64,000 bases of DNA. Source: Synaphobranchus kaupii (taxonomy: Eukaryota; Chordata; Actinopteri; Anguilliformes; Synaphobranchidae). Location of the stretch: assembly GCA_029718625.1 (NCBI GenBank), contig CM056395.1, forward strand, positions 22,054,244 to 22,118,243, in the 5' to 3' direction. The position numbers and the translations under genes are program-made. Below are positions 12,290-24,861 of this stretch, piece after piece (the stretch's first letter is position 1; each line of letters starts with the position of its first letter). The notes beneath the pieces are model-generated. The model saw nothing but the letters and a program-made list of their open reading frames with translations. It made no database searches and was not told where the DNA came from.

Positions 12290-12433
12290 CCTGCAGGTAG
12301 GCGGGGCCTGTCCTATTGGCTGCAGTGTAGGCCAGGGTCAGAACTTTGAACCTGATCCTGGCTGCAACTGGCAGCCAGTGGAGAGACCTCAGCAGGGGGG
12401 TTACATGGGAAAATTTCGGGAGGTTGAACACAA
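12290..12433 (-). pseudogene. LINE reverse-transcriptase C-terminal scrap
   Basis: Minus-strand translation gives HVTPLLRSLHWLPVAARIRF followed by KVLTLAYTA and GPAYLQ. The LHWLPV-RIRFK and P-AYL signatures are characteristic of the region after reverse transcriptase in many fish LINEs (L2/CR1/Rex-type; clade not resolved). About 48 codons survive, wedged between two related Tc1-like transposons. Confidence 0.65.
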
Positions 12434-12599
12434 GCATGTAAATGTGCAAGCATTACTGTAAAACAGTACACAATAGCAACATTCACAGAATTTTATTTGT
12501 ATTTTCCAGCAGACAGGAACAGTTCAACTAAAACAAGGGATATAAAACAAAAAAATAATAATTGATGTTGAAGAAAGAAAAAGTCATTTACACTGCCTC

Positions 12600-13080
12600 A
12601 GCATCGTGTCTGTTGGCGGGGTCACGCCAGTGGTATTCATCTATATCACAGGAAATGTTTTCCCTGTCCACGCAGCGGGGGAAATACCCCCAGGTATGCC
12701 AAATCCAACCCTGGAAAGACTCCAAAGCTATGTCCCCACGACCCTCCCCCAAAGCCTGGAGAAGGTTTTCCCACTAATAGGTATTTTTGTCATCCACCTT
12801 CCACCACCATGCTAAGAAAAACTCCTCTATGGGGTTAAGGAATGGGGAGTACGGTGAAAGAAAGGTCTTAGGTTGTCAGTGAACCAGAACAACGCGGTGA
12901 AAACTGATATTGTCTCAAATAATGATGTAGCAGTGATGTTCTGGCCGCCCTGGCTCCCTCTGCTCCTGTTGGAATAGAGCATTCCAAAGGCCATCAAGGA
13001 ATGAGCAGATGTTCTGTGTTATGTAGAGCCCGGGTGGCATGATGGTGGAGGACCCCATGATGGCTGATGGCTGCACAAAG
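12600..13080 (-). pseudogene. Transposase C-terminal half (DDE with NPIEE motif)
   Basis: On the minus strand, LNPIEEFFLAWWWKVDDKN precedes GDIALESFQGWIWHTWGYF. The E of NPIEE is the position expected for the third catalytic acid of IS630/Tc1 transposases (family knowledge). Upstream, minus-strand codons include a GSSTIMPPGLYITQN-like stretch. A stop between the two blocks and the insertion at 13086 break the gene. Confidence 0.6.
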
Positions 13081-13085
13081 GGTGG

Positions 13086-13660
13086 ATTCCAATCGCTTAT
13101 TTTATCCACCCTCTTCTCCTCGGTCCTCGCCTGACCCGGAAATCGATCCAGATTCCTACGGACATTCCAAACCGCTAAATGCTCCTCGGAGGAGTGGGGA
13201 ACGGGGAAGCTCCCGCAGGGTGCTTCAGAGAGGAAACACAAGTGTAGCCTTTTTATGGAAGCCTTTTCTCGAACATGCGTGACATGTATAAATTATCCAC
13301 CACTCTTCACATCTGCCACGTCACAGGCACACCCCTACACAAATGCAATTTTACCGGTCCTTTCCATATATTATAAAGCACTAATCCATAATGATACACA
13401 TTCTTTATAACTAACAAAAGCACTGTTTATTCATGAAAAGATAAGCTAAAAAGCATTATAGTTAAGCACATGAGCATAATATGACGCTGACGCTTGATTG
13501 AGCAAGGACGTTCCATTTGCCTAATGCATGTTGCCTCATTTCCTCCATCCTTATATCTGATCCTTGCATCCTTTCCTCGCATCCTCCATTGGGCGGAGCT
13601 AAGGAGCGAGGAAAGGACGCGAGGAAAGGATGCAAGGAGAAAAAAACAAGCGATTGGAAT
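13086..13660. mobile_element. 575-bp inverted-repeat element inserted in the transposase remnant
   Basis: Starts ATTCCAATCGCTTATTTT and ends, on the minus strand, ATTCCAATCGCTTGTTTT. The interior contains GAGGAAAGGA-type repeats and no coherent gene. It lies within the older Tc1-like copy, so it inserted later. Superfamily undetermined; no clean target duplication found. Confidence 0.65.
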
Positions 13661-15518
13661 GAACCCAGAGAGTGATGTTGCCTCCACACAGGCCAGGGAC
13701 ATTCACAATGGCACAGTGGCCAATAATGTTCCGTTCTCTTCTTCTTCCTCATCCACCTCCTCTCATTCACAATGTTCCTCTTCCTCTTGCTCTCTCCATT
13801 CTTGGCATCCATTGTTCCAAACCAAATTAACTCATCTGAAGCCCTTTTTATTCATCAGAAAGTTATGATTGTTGATGGGTTAATTTAGCGTGTTAGTGTT
13901 TGCATCTTCAGGACTGTGTGATAATTGTGTTGAGTTGTAATGAGTGGAGTTTTCTATATTGAACGGCAGTGCGCTCTAGATGAAAACATGAGTTTACCCA
14001 TGCTTTGTGAAGACACTTCTGTGTCGGGTTTTGCAAAAAAGTTTTCACAAATCTGCAAATCAGTGAAAGCAGGAGAATATAGTGTTTACAGTTTCAGGAA
14101 ATGAGTCTTTATTTTGGTAGCTGATGTAATGGTTTGGGATGTTCTGCTCATATAACCAGGACATAGCTGTTGGGGAAAAAACTGTAAAAGACAATGTTGC
14201 TGAAATTATAAAGCAAACGGCCATGCACTATATTTTAATGCAGCTCCATAAAAAAGGTATTTTTTTCCACTGATTAATGGAACAGCATGTTCCCACCTGC
14301 CAACAGAGCAGTAGGTGGTGCTTCTACTGTTTTATCCTCATTGAATGAATCACCTTAATGGCATGCTAATTTAAAAAAAAGGCTGTCCCAGTGGTATTAC
14401 AGGTGGTTCCAGTTCCTGGTTCCTAATAAAAAAAAACTCCCATATCCAATGTTTATGGATCTGAAAATAGTGAAACGGGATGGCATCGGCCCCGATCTCT
14501 CTGGAAAATTGGCAATATCTTTATGACTAACCCCAAGGGTTGTGCGCTAAAGTGTGTGCCTTTAAACAGTCAAAAGCCATATTTCTTCTTGTGTGCTACT
14601 TACTTGTAGAGAAGTACATGGCAGGGGAGGCCAAGGACACTGGATCACATGACAGTCCCCTGCAATGATACAACATTGCTTTAGTACACACGTTATCACT
14701 TTGTGGAATTTCATGGGAAAGGGGAAGATATTCTTCAGCCCCAATACCTGTTTCTCATCTGATTAAAAAATCACGGTTATTGGCTATTAAAATTAAATGG
14801 ACAGAGCAGGTGGTCGGGTAAAAAGAAAAGAAACAGAGGCGAAAGTGGAGAAAGTGAGAATTTATCGAGAATTTATATTGTGCTCCCCCACCGAAGAGGC
14901 CCATCCTGAATGTTAGAAGTAATTTATATTCACAGATCCACCCTCTCTTAATAGCAAACTAGTAAAAAAAGTAATATTGTTTATTTATGACTGGATTTTC
15001 ACTTGTCTCATTGCTACATTAATAATAAATAGCCTAGGACAGACATTGACAGGTACACACCCAAGTAATCTGACATACATTTATTCTTTACACTTTGTGG
15101 TTGACTGCATTATTGTTAGTTTACTCACTCTGTTCCTAATTTTGTTCTGTTTATCTTTGTTGACAATAAGTTATAATTAAATAATTGATTCATTATTTAT
15201 TTTCTTTCTTTTTTCACACAATTCCACAGTTCCCCCTCCAAGGGCATTCAATTGCTATTTTGAATCACTCCTCCCTGCTGCTTTGAAAAACACGTTTAAG
15301 TTTTTATTATTATTCTTTTTTTAATAATAAAAGTAATGCAGTCTGCCACCAGAAATGGCAATAAAAATGCAGATTTTGGAATCGTCATAAAACACGGACC
15401 ATAACATTTACTTACATCTACATGATATTACGTATTACACGAGACCTCTGAATGGGTATGCCAGATCTGAGGCATATGGCATTTTATGAAAAGGCATGTT
15501 TTTCTGCTATTAAGTACA

Positions 15519-15531
15519 GGGGGGGGGGGGG
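15519..15531. repeat. Poly-G run
   Basis: Thirteen consecutive G, visible directly; length is prone to sequencing error. Confidence 0.9.
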
Positions 15532-15672
15532 ACATTCAGTCATTCATATGCATTGCAGCAAAAGCACATTGGACATTACCGGGAGGGACACATTTGATAT
15601 GGACACAGAGGCCTGGATTCAATCAACATATGACCTTAACTTTGACCTACTAATGTATACAAGTTTCTTTAT

Positions 15673-15701
15673 CCCCCCCCCCCCCCCCCCCCCCCCCCCC
15701 C
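15673..15701. repeat. Poly-C run
   Basis: About 29 consecutive C, directly visible, followed by CACAAACACA. Length is prone to sequencing error. Confidence 0.95.
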
Positions 15702-18700
15702 ACAAACACAGGTTGCAAGTTAATTTTGGTGATTGCAGATCTTGCCAAACTTGTTTGTGAAGTAGAAAAGAGTCAAAGTTAAGGATTAATTTAGATTGAA
15801 TGCAGAGTGAGTTTTTTTTTTTAACAGAATCAGTGACTGACAGTGAAGTTTAATCTTGCTATCAAGATGGGCAACTGCTGACCTGTCCTCGTAGAGCACA
15901 CTCTGTCAAAAGCAAGACGTCTCAGCCTTTTCTGCGAATGAGGACATGGCACATTTCATCCCTAATCCTCTTTAGTGTGCCTCCATCACTAATCACTAGA
16001 GTCTCTGGCCTCGGCTTTGACTGCAGATAAAGGTTTTGGCTGATAAAGTTTATGAGACAAGCGGAAGCTGTCTTCAGTGTTCACAGTTGTAACAAAGCTG
16101 TGCTTGGCATAGGCATTCCTCTTTCTTTATGGGTATGGAGCAGTATTAAACAGGGCCTGGATTTGATCAACTTCTGTCCTAAATTTCGACTGAAAACAAA
16201 ATTTTTTTTTTTGTTCATAACAAACATATTTTGGTGATTGCTCTTTTAGTGAAGTCAAACATTGCCGTCTGACAGAGTATCACCCCATTCAAGTACCAAT
16301 CCTTACTCCCCTCCTCTGCTATAATGACTTGAGCATTCATGCCCATTACTAGAAGTAAACAAACCTGGACACCTTCTGCATAGACAAAATAAAATATAGC
16401 TTGTTTTTTTTTTGTATATTGTAGTATCACGTGGAAGATACGGACGTGATTCAGGGGAGATCTGCACGATGTCTTCAAGTGAAGTGGTAACCGATTTATT
16501 TTCTGGTAAGGTTTGTAAGCAGGTTTGTAGCCTCTCAGTCTTTAACAATCTCTGGTATAGTAGCCCCGCTCGTTTTGCGTCATATGCCATATGGTCATGG
16601 ACACTAAACATATTTAAATAAAAATCGTTTACAGTAATTATCATGTTTGACATCACATCTCAAATGACTATTGCTTGTCAGAAACAAACTACTTGTCAGA
16701 GAGAAAAGTCACATTGCTTTGGTGTCCTGCTCTCCCGACACAATCAATCCATTCCTGTATAATGATCTGAAACTGAAATTCCACCACGCCCCCAACCAAC
16801 CCCGCAATTTATTTCTATTTATTTATTTATTTTCCACAGGGCTAAAAGTGGATTACAAAGTAATTAAAAAAGGAAAATTGTCTCACATAGAGATAATGCA
16901 CTTCGCAAGAGAAACTTTTCTCTTTTTTTGAAAATTCTCTCATTAAAACTCATATCTGCCTTTTTTTTTTGTATTCCAGTGAAAAGCTGCAAGTTCAAAT
17001 GAAGTAATAAAGTGATAAGAGCGAGGGTGGACAGTTCCTGAATTTCAAAGTCAGGACAAGGTAAAAAGAAAAAAGAAAAGTAAGGGAAGAAAGCGAAGAC
17101 ACTTTTTCAGTGCAGGCCTGAAGCATTTTGTATTTTCTTTATTTTTTACCACAGTACAAAAGGTATACATTGTCCTCTTAGTATTTGTGAATTCAACCCT
17201 GGGGTCAAATCCAAATTCTTACTTTACGATTTCATTGTGGCTCGTACATGTTTGTTCTACCATGTTTGTTCAACATGTGGAATGTATGAACCATGGATAT
17301 ATCCACATGCTTGTGCTATGTGGACTAAATAAGAAAATCTGATGCAATCTACACTTTCAATAACGGATATGTTAATATGTAAGACTGGATCTCTTTGGCA
17401 GTCAAAGTATCATTGAAATAAGTCACCTCTCATGCAAGTACTCTCCTTGGAGTTTGACAAGTTTCTGGATAGCTCATTATAGGAAGAGCTGGCAGGGGGT
17501 GCCAAGGTTTGATGTTGGAAGCAAATATTTATATACTGCAGTCAACACAGACTCAATTTTGCTTCTCTTCACCTTCAAACACATTTCAACCCTGCTCTCA
17601 CTGAGTCCGTTTACACAGCAAATAGACACCATATGTATCTTGGGTGAACTTGAGACACTACATTGTAATACAAATGAATACCGGCTGGATTATTAATAAT
17701 AACAATAATACCAATAATATAAAACAGTACGTGAAGGTTGATAAGGGGGTTCGAGGAAATTAAGTCTTCGGGTGGGTTTTTAGTAATGGTCTTGATGACC
17801 TACAGCCAAAACTTGATATGCCACAAAACATCCATCAGATGCTAGCCTCTCGTTGCTAACTGGGGGTGGGGGGCTATAACAGAATGAATGGACATGGTAC
17901 TGTAATGAGGGAAGAGACACAAGGCTCATATAACACAACATACCCCCCCCCCCCCCCATATATGTAAGTAATCTCTGCTATGTATGACGCAATATACTCT
18001 GCCAGTATGACCCAGTTTGCCACAGTAATTTTCACACCGTGAGGTTAATGAAAATAATAAACGATAAACAAGTGCTCCCAAACGAAACAAATATACGCCA
18101 AGTTTATTTTCCAAGCTGCACAAAACTGCATGTTCTCACTTCATTCTGTGTTTAATCTAAACGGACAGCGTGATTGAGAGGGAGAGTATTGCTTGTGGCT
18201 ACTGGAATGTGGCTTAAATATTGATGTGAACCTAAATTTAGCACGTTAGCAGTAGAACTCCACATTTTCTGACTCAACTCACTCTCCCAATAAACCTGAA
18301 ACTTGGAGGGTCTTTGGAACTTTCAAAACAAAAGCACATTTAATAATTGCCATAATACATTCACATTCTTACTCACATTCTTACTTTCAGTCGTTGAAAA
18401 GTTACATTTTAGTCATAGAACCATGACCCAAAAGCACAGGAAGAAGGTTAAGGTTTGATACTGTACATCTGAGTGTGAAAGAAAGAATTATGGCATGACA
18501 AATTATAAAATAATAGCATAAATACATGGACAATATAAGGCACACAGCCTTAGTAGAGAAATACATCTGAGGAAATGAATCATGTACCGGATAAAGGGAA
18601 AATATAAATAAAGATACAAATGAAGGCATCTGGGACCCATTTCTCTCTCAAATTGAGAGACAGTATTTTGGTTACTCCTATGACTGTGAATGTTTGTCTG

Positions 18701-19232
18701 GTGAGGGAGGATAAGGGTCAAATGGGGATGTGTCATATTCTGTTTTGTTACAGCTTACATTTATAATTAATATTGGAATTTTTTTGCAACGGGGCCCATA
18801 AAAACCATTAATGCTAAAAAATGTAATTAGCAGTATGTTTAATTTTTGCTTACTGTTCATTTGCAAACACTTTTGGAGGCAAATTTTATTTTATTTTTTT
18901 GTCGAAGGAATGCTTCCAGATAGCATGAGCCTGTTTGAATGTGCAATGCGTACGTTTCACCCGCATATCTTCGGTATCTCTCAGATCTACACGAAGCTGC
19001 TCTGAATGGCTTTAAACTGATAAGGCTATTATTGAATTATCTCCAAATTAGATTGCTATCATTTGGGGCAAAATGTTAATTACTTCATTGATTTTTGCAG
19101 GATGCAGCGTGTTAATCAGATGCGCAGTGTGACACTTTTAGGCAACTCCCTTTAGTGTTCCGTTCCTCTGAAAGTCAAAGGAAGACATCAAAGTGGGACA
19201 GGTAAGCAACGGCAACAAAGGACACCAACAGC

Positions 19233-19277
19233 ATGTGCGTGTATGTGTATGTGTGCGTGTATGTGCGTGTGTGTGTA

Positions 19278-19314
<37 letters not shown>
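19233..19314. repeat. (TG)n microsatellite, interrupted then pure
   Basis: TG/CG/TA interruptions in the first half, then about 18 pure TG. Open frames across it in several frames are artefacts of the repeat. Confidence 0.95.
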
Positions 19315-19317
<3 letters not shown>

Positions 19318-22300
19318 TAAACGTGAAGAAACAGATCGTATCACAACACATTACACATCCAGAAATCAGGCACACATGTTTTTATCAGATTGCGCGATAT
19401 CTGTGATTACACTGAGTATCAGTTCCACCAAGCAGAACGTCAATAGTTGTATTTGGGTTGACATAATGAGGAATGGTGGCCAAGAGACGTGTTTTGCCAA
19501 GGACTCCGTCTGTAAAGGATCTCATGGGAAGCTCTGAGTGTTTGTCTCTGTGGTGGCAGGGGGCAGGAGTGGGAACAAGCCGTACGAAAGAAGGGACTGG
19601 AAATTGTTGGCTGTTAGCTTTTTATTTTTTTTTATTTTTTTTTTAATTACTGATTTGACCAGGATAGTGCACTCAGTCACAATAGTCACTCCTCTTTAAC
19701 TCAATCAGCGAATGGTCTAAAGTTCCGAGGGCAACTGACGTCGACCACAGCCGTCTTCACACTGCTATTCTGGTAAAGAATTCCGGATTTGAGTCGGAAA
19801 AAATGAAACAATGACAAATTTACACTGACACATTTTTACCACCTTTTATCCGGATTTGCTCTTTTTATTTTTTTTTCTAGATGGCAATATTTGAAGTTAT
19901 ATTTAGCCTATGTTTAAAAATTCATAGAGAATAACAGACCACCTAAACCAACATCGGGGCGTGAGAGTAACGTTTCTGCACCACATTACTTTTTGCCTCA
20001 GGATAACTTTTCATGAGAAGTTGATACAAAGTAACTCACGTGGACAGCTAATTTTTACATGTCTATACAAATTACCAGTGATTATGTTTATTGTAAATTT
20101 TTACATAGCTATAGATAAGCAAGAGCTGAAAAGCACTGGGGCTCTGAGAGGTGGTGCAGTGGTTAGCACCGCTGCTGAACAGCAAGAAGGTACCGAGCTC
20201 AAATCCCACACTCATCAGCAAACAGATGAGACAATGTCCATATTACACACCACACTGTTTTTTTTTTCCTCACAGCTTCCTAGAACTTGGCTCTTGAGCA
20301 GATAGGCCTAGTTGCTTCCACGGATGAGGTCCGTAAAACCGGAGACTGCCTTGGAATGCGAGGGTGAGGGGAGGGGTGGGGTGGAGATGAATCAGCCAGT
20401 AAGGATAGGGGGACGTGACCATGTGCAGGATTCGGTTTATGATTGTTTGCTGCCGAGAGAACATAGCGATCACACCAAGCCAGGATTCCTCCAACAGAAA
20501 CGTCTGCCAAAGCTCCCATTCAAAACAACTACAATTTATGAAATATTCATAAATGGCAATTGCGCCCAAGTGACTACAAGAAAAGCAACAATGATAATGA
20601 TAATAATAAATAATTATGATGCCAATTACAATCAACAGTCAACAAAACGCTAAGTGATACTTCATTGTGGGGGGAAATTTGATGGGGGATGACCACAGAG
20701 AAAATCAAAAAACACAACAATGGCAAAGTAGGCTTCATCTTCAGGTACACCGTGATACGCATTTAAAAAAAATAAAAAAACTTCTTGTCTGTATGCACCA
20801 CTTGTAGGGCTGACTTGTTAACCTTCTCAAGGGTAACTAATTAGAAAATACAGAAATCATCGGCGCAATCAGTCTATTTTTGAGCGTAGCGTGCGGGAAA
20901 GCGATGCTCTTTATTCCAAGTGGTTAGCGCGGAATGCCACCGAGGAGGTGTCTGAACAACGGAGCAGCGGATAAGATGATCAGCGATCATTTGTTTAAAA
21001 AAAAAAAAAAAAAGAGGGAAAAAATGTGGAGAAAATCGCCTCGAGCTGTCTGAACAAATGACGACCGTCCGCTGTAATTTACACGGCAATAAATAACATC
21101 ACGTTACAGGCGTGCACTGTGCGCCCCGCTTCTAATTCGTCTTTTAGTCTGAACCATAAAGATAACAAAAGGCTGCGCTGCTTAAAATGTATTAGTTTGC
21201 AGTGCATGGTTTTCATCACCGGAGCTGGCTCTGCATTTTTTGTTTGCTAATTTCCTGATGGCTGCCATCAATAAAATGATAATTTTTTTGTGTGTGCATT
21301 GCATGCGGAGGTAACAGTCCCCCCTTTTAAAATGACTACAGGAAAGAGGCCCAGGAGTCCCTCATTTAAATTGATGAGCCTGTGGCTGCACATTCCATTA
21401 AACCCATGACTAGACTGCCAAAAGGCAAATACCATATTGGCGATATTTCCGCGAAAGGCGGAGCAAGGAAAAAAAAAAATACATTCCTCGGCGCTTTAAG
21501 TGTAACAGAGGGAAGTGGGTTATGGAGTACCAGCTGGCTTTAATCAGCACGGGGTCGCCGTCCTCGGCCCGAATCGACTGTTAATGGTCGGAATAAATTG
21601 GGATTGCCTCTTTTGTGTCTCGCTACAAGTTTCATTAGCTTGGAACTCGTTTAATGAAAATGTTATTCATTGAGCTTGGACTGGATGTCGGGGATAAGCA
21701 AAGTGTGGGGTAAATCCTACATGCAGAGAGGGGGTAACCTAAAACAGCAAACCTAGCAACGGTAACCATGGGAACCTCTCCTATGCAGCACATATCACAT
21801 GCAGTGACAAGTTTTTTCTGATACTGCTCCCGAGAAAACAACTTTTTGTACAACTGTGTCATAACATTTGAATGACCGACTGGTAAGACGTAACTGACCT
21901 AACTGTTGTAAGTAGGTAACGTTAGTAGGTTTTTTTTCAATGATAACACTGCACCGTAATCGGGAACGTAACTTTTACTAGTCTCATGCATTCGCCATTA
22001 CATGTAGAATCGTCTTCTTCTCTCATTTGCGCCGGCACATCACATGGTCGTAAGCAGTAACTACGATTAGAACACAACAGTAGCACCACACAAGCGTTGC
22101 TAGATTTGCTTAGTCATTGTAGTCATAAACATGCCCTCAGTTGGTTGGAGGGTTACAGAGCCCGTATAGTTATTTTTGAAGGACGGGTTACATAACCAAG
22201 ATCTGCTAATCTTTATGCAGCGTTTAAATTAAATCTAAAACCAATCAAACATTGCAATTTACTTTAAAGTGAAAGACAATGATGCTCCTGCCAAGGGGAC

Positions 22301-22915
22301 ACACAACTGGGAATTCATTCGATGGTAAAAAAACTGGGCAGCAATGCTGTATGAATAGATTGAATGCAAGTTGGCCTGGATAAAAATGACTTACACATTT
22401 GCTCTCTTGCAGATCAGCTCTGAATAAGAGTGTCTGTTAAAAGTGAAGACTGTGGAAAGTGAAGTAAAGGCCTGTTATCCCGTCCAAGTTTGAGCGCCCT
22501 GTCCACTGCTTAGTTTGAATAGTGCCACACATTAGGCGACCAGACCTAGAAACGCGTGCCAAATTTTCCCCAGTCCACTACCAGAAACATTGCGGTTTCT
22601 GAAGCCTCATTTTGTCACGTTGCCGCCGCAGGAGGCCTCGCTCCACTGTCCTGGCGAGCTGCTCTTTGTGAAGCCGCTGATGTGTCACTCAACTTCACAC
22701 CGTGCTGCCGGGAGCCGCATCGGTCGAAAACCCCCGGGTGACAGCGGGCCGATTCACGGTCTCGGCCCCCTCACTTCCTGGGGTCAGTGACCCCCCCAGG
22801 AAAGAGCGCAGGGAGCCTTGCTCTTAGTTATCCTCACTATCTTAAATCTAATAAAACCGTCCATTCCCCATCAACCATCCAACCCCCACTCATCCGATCC
22901 ATTGCAGCCTCGGGC
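19315..22915. other. Mostly non-coding stretch
   Basis: No gene recognised apart from a short SINE-like piece at 20145-20215. The segment 21180-21480 is non-repetitive, unlike the flanking low-complexity DNA, and could be a conserved non-coding element. GC rises at 22540-22830 without a convincing reading frame. Confidence 0.45.
20145..20215 (+). repeat. tRNA-like SINE head fragment
   Basis: GGTGGTGCAGTGGTTAGCAC followed 40 bases on by GAGCTCAAATCCCAC resembles the A- and B-box layout of a tRNA-derived fish SINE (B-box consensus GGTTCGAATCC, here mutated). No tail is recognised. Short and degraded. Confidence 0.5.
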
Positions 22916-23083
22916 AAAGGTCTCATAGTGCCCCGCGTCTCCCTAGATCTGTCACCAAAAGGTCTCATAGTGCCCCGCGTCTCCCTAGATCTGTCACCAA
23001 AAGGTCTCATAGTGCCCCGCGTCTCCCTAGATCTGTCACCAAAAGGTCTCATAGTGCCCCGCGTCTCCCTAGATCTGTCACCA
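22916..23083. repeat. 42-bp minisatellite, exactly 4 copies
   Basis: Units at 22916, 22958, 23000 and 23042 are identical by eye: AAAGGTCTCATAGTGCCCCG continuing through CGTCTCCCTAGATCTGTCAC and CA. Because 42 is a multiple of three, both strands stay open and would encode a 14-residue peptide repeat (KGLIVPRVSLDLSP on the plus strand), but nothing else supports a gene. Perfect identity points to very recent expansion or an assembly effect. Confidence 0.95.
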
Positions 23084-24175
23084 ACGCCCCTTAATAGCCT
23101 GGACAATTTGATGGCTTCCTTGACTGAGTACACTTAGTACACCTAACCATGCTTGTCTGAACTCAGAAAACACAGGTTTCTTTGCATAAATGCTCTCCAA
23201 ATGTTAATGTCATCAGGAATATAACTTTTTATTTTTAATTTTGCTTACTGAAACAGACCACAGGACAATAACAGACTGAAGAGCAGAGATTGTCTGTATT
23301 AAATATAAGACTGGTACACTGACTAGTGCAGAATTACGCAATAGCTGCTGCTATTTGGCTGATTATGTATGTTACAGAGGTAGTGGCATGACAAAGAAAA
23401 TTATAGGTACAGTGCCCACCAGAACCAGAACCAGCACACAGGATTGCTAAATCAGGATTCTGCCCAGTCACAATATAACATCAATCCATTTAATTGTCAT
23501 ATACATGATAACCATGTTTACAACAAACAAACAAACAAACAAACAAACATCATAGAAAAAACCTACAGATCAAATGGTCTTTGTAGTTTGCTGTTCTGGT
23601 TTGTTTTTTGTATGCTGCTGTTCTGATAACAGATAACCCCTTACTGATTCCTATTTCCATTAATTTTATCAATATTCTAACAGTGAACTGATTCTGAAAC
23701 ATGTTTGAAATATAAAAGTTGAGCTATTAATTAACATTTCCTTGTTTTAATGCATCTTTCTTGATGGAGTATTCAAGCAAGGGTCTGGACTGATACCAAG
23801 CATCTCTCTCTACCACTAATTAGCCCGTGAGGGTATGACTTTAAAAGTGGTCGACTATTTTAAATATATTGTGCAGATAATTTTGATATATTTACAATAT
23901 ACTGCAGTGTATTCTTTTTCCATAGGGGTTAGCAGTGCCACTGCTGCAATGTTTACCGGCAGCATCATTAGCCTCGCAGCAAACGTTACCGATATCGTTA
24001 CCAGTACTACAACTCTGTTCTGTGGTTCGGGGGGGCTTTGGCTAACAGAGCTGCCACTAGGGTCTACAGATTTCGGCTTCTTGACAAGGAAGTGAAACAT
24101 AGTCATACAGGCACGTCTTCCTAACTAACTTATAAATATAAATGTAATACTTTGTCACAACAATAAATCATATAG
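23084..24175. other. Non-coding stretch with a (CAAA)n tract and a possible hAT scrap
   Basis: A (CAAA)6 tract lies at 23523-23548. On the minus strand, 23920-24100 reads KKPKSVDPSGSSVSQSPPE, the low-complexity style of hAT transposase N-termini; this resemblance is weak and unverified. Confidence 0.4.
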
Positions 24176-24861
24176 GGCAGTGGGCTGGTTCAGAAATGAT
24201 TTACATGATAGATCGCAGTGTGTACTTTATGACGTTTTCTGTCAGAGAAGGTTACTGTTAAAGCCGGGGTTCCTCAAGGTTCCATTCTTGGGCCCTTGTT
24301 GTGTACTTTATATATAAATGATATCTGTAATAATGTTGATGATGTGGAGAAGCATTTATATGCAGATGATACTATCATTTATTGTACTGCCCCCATCTCC
24401 CGCAGAAGCTCTCTCAAAGTTGCAGAAAGCATTTGTGTCATTACAACAAAATCTTATTCAGTTGAAATTAGTCCTTAATGACCAAAAGACAAAATGTATG
24501 CTTTTTTTCAAAAAGTGCAATGAGGAGGATGTCACTCCCACAAATTTGCCCCCTACAGGGCAAAGCAATAGAAATGGTGTCATCATATACGTAAGTATCT
24601 GGGTTTTTATTTGGATGAAAATCTCTTTTAAACTTCATATTCAACAACTGATGAAGACGCTGAAGCTAAAGCTGAGTTTTTTCTTTAGAAACAGGTCCCG
24701 CTTGTCTTGGCAGGTAAGAAGGGAGCTTGCTAAATCCACTTTCTTGCCTGTCCTGGATTACGATGACATTCTGTATATGAATGCTCTGAAGGCAGCTTTA
24801 CAGTCTTTAGGTAACATGTACCATTCTGCCTTACGATTTGTTACAAATACAGGTCATTTAA
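24176..24861 (+). pseudogene. Non-LTR retrotransposon (LINE), left part, RT remnant
   Basis: Plus-strand translation gives VTVKAGVPQGSILGPLL, then LYINDICNN and HLYADDTIIY: the GVPQGS and catalytic YADD motifs of reverse transcriptase. Just before, in another frame, comes WFRNDLHDRSQCVLYDVF; after YADD the frame shifts to continue with LNDQKTKCMLFFKK and LAKSTFLPVLDYDDILYMNA. At least two frameshifts show it is dead. The 5' end is truncated: endonuclease and most of RT are missing. The element stops abruptly at the TTAA of 24858-24861, where a piggyBac-like element begins, and resumes at 28115. Clade not assigned. Confidence 0.85.

Larger units (their letters stand above)
12434..14184 (-). 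mobile_element. Second, larger IS630/Tc1-like transposon remnant
   Basis: Homologous in layout to the element at 11057-12284. The right end on the minus strand begins CAGTTTTTTCCCC and is followed on the plus strand by TA (14185-14186). The left end appears lost next to the LINE scrap. The minus strand at 12600-13080 retains a transposase C-terminal half with LNPIEEFF, then GDIALESFQGWIWHTWGYF and CVDRENISCDIDEY. It is interrupted by an inverted-repeat insertion at 13086-13660. Confidence 0.68.
14187..19232. other. Non-coding stretch, no gene recognised
   Basis: About 5 kb with no recognisable exon. Homopolymer tracts occur at 15519-15531 (G), 15673-15701 (C) and 17943-17957 (C). The segment 18930-19130 is complex, non-repetitive and rich in TAAT/ATTA motifs and may be conserved non-coding sequence (inference). 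Confidence 0.5.

Noticed and set aside
13494..13868. 124-codon plus-strand serine-rich frame
   Set aside because: It crosses the right end of an inverted-repeat element into a CTTCCTC-rich tract; low complexity explains it.
19138..19537. Open frames rich in CVCV or THTH repeats
   Set aside because: Translations of the (TG)n microsatellite, open in all frames by composition.
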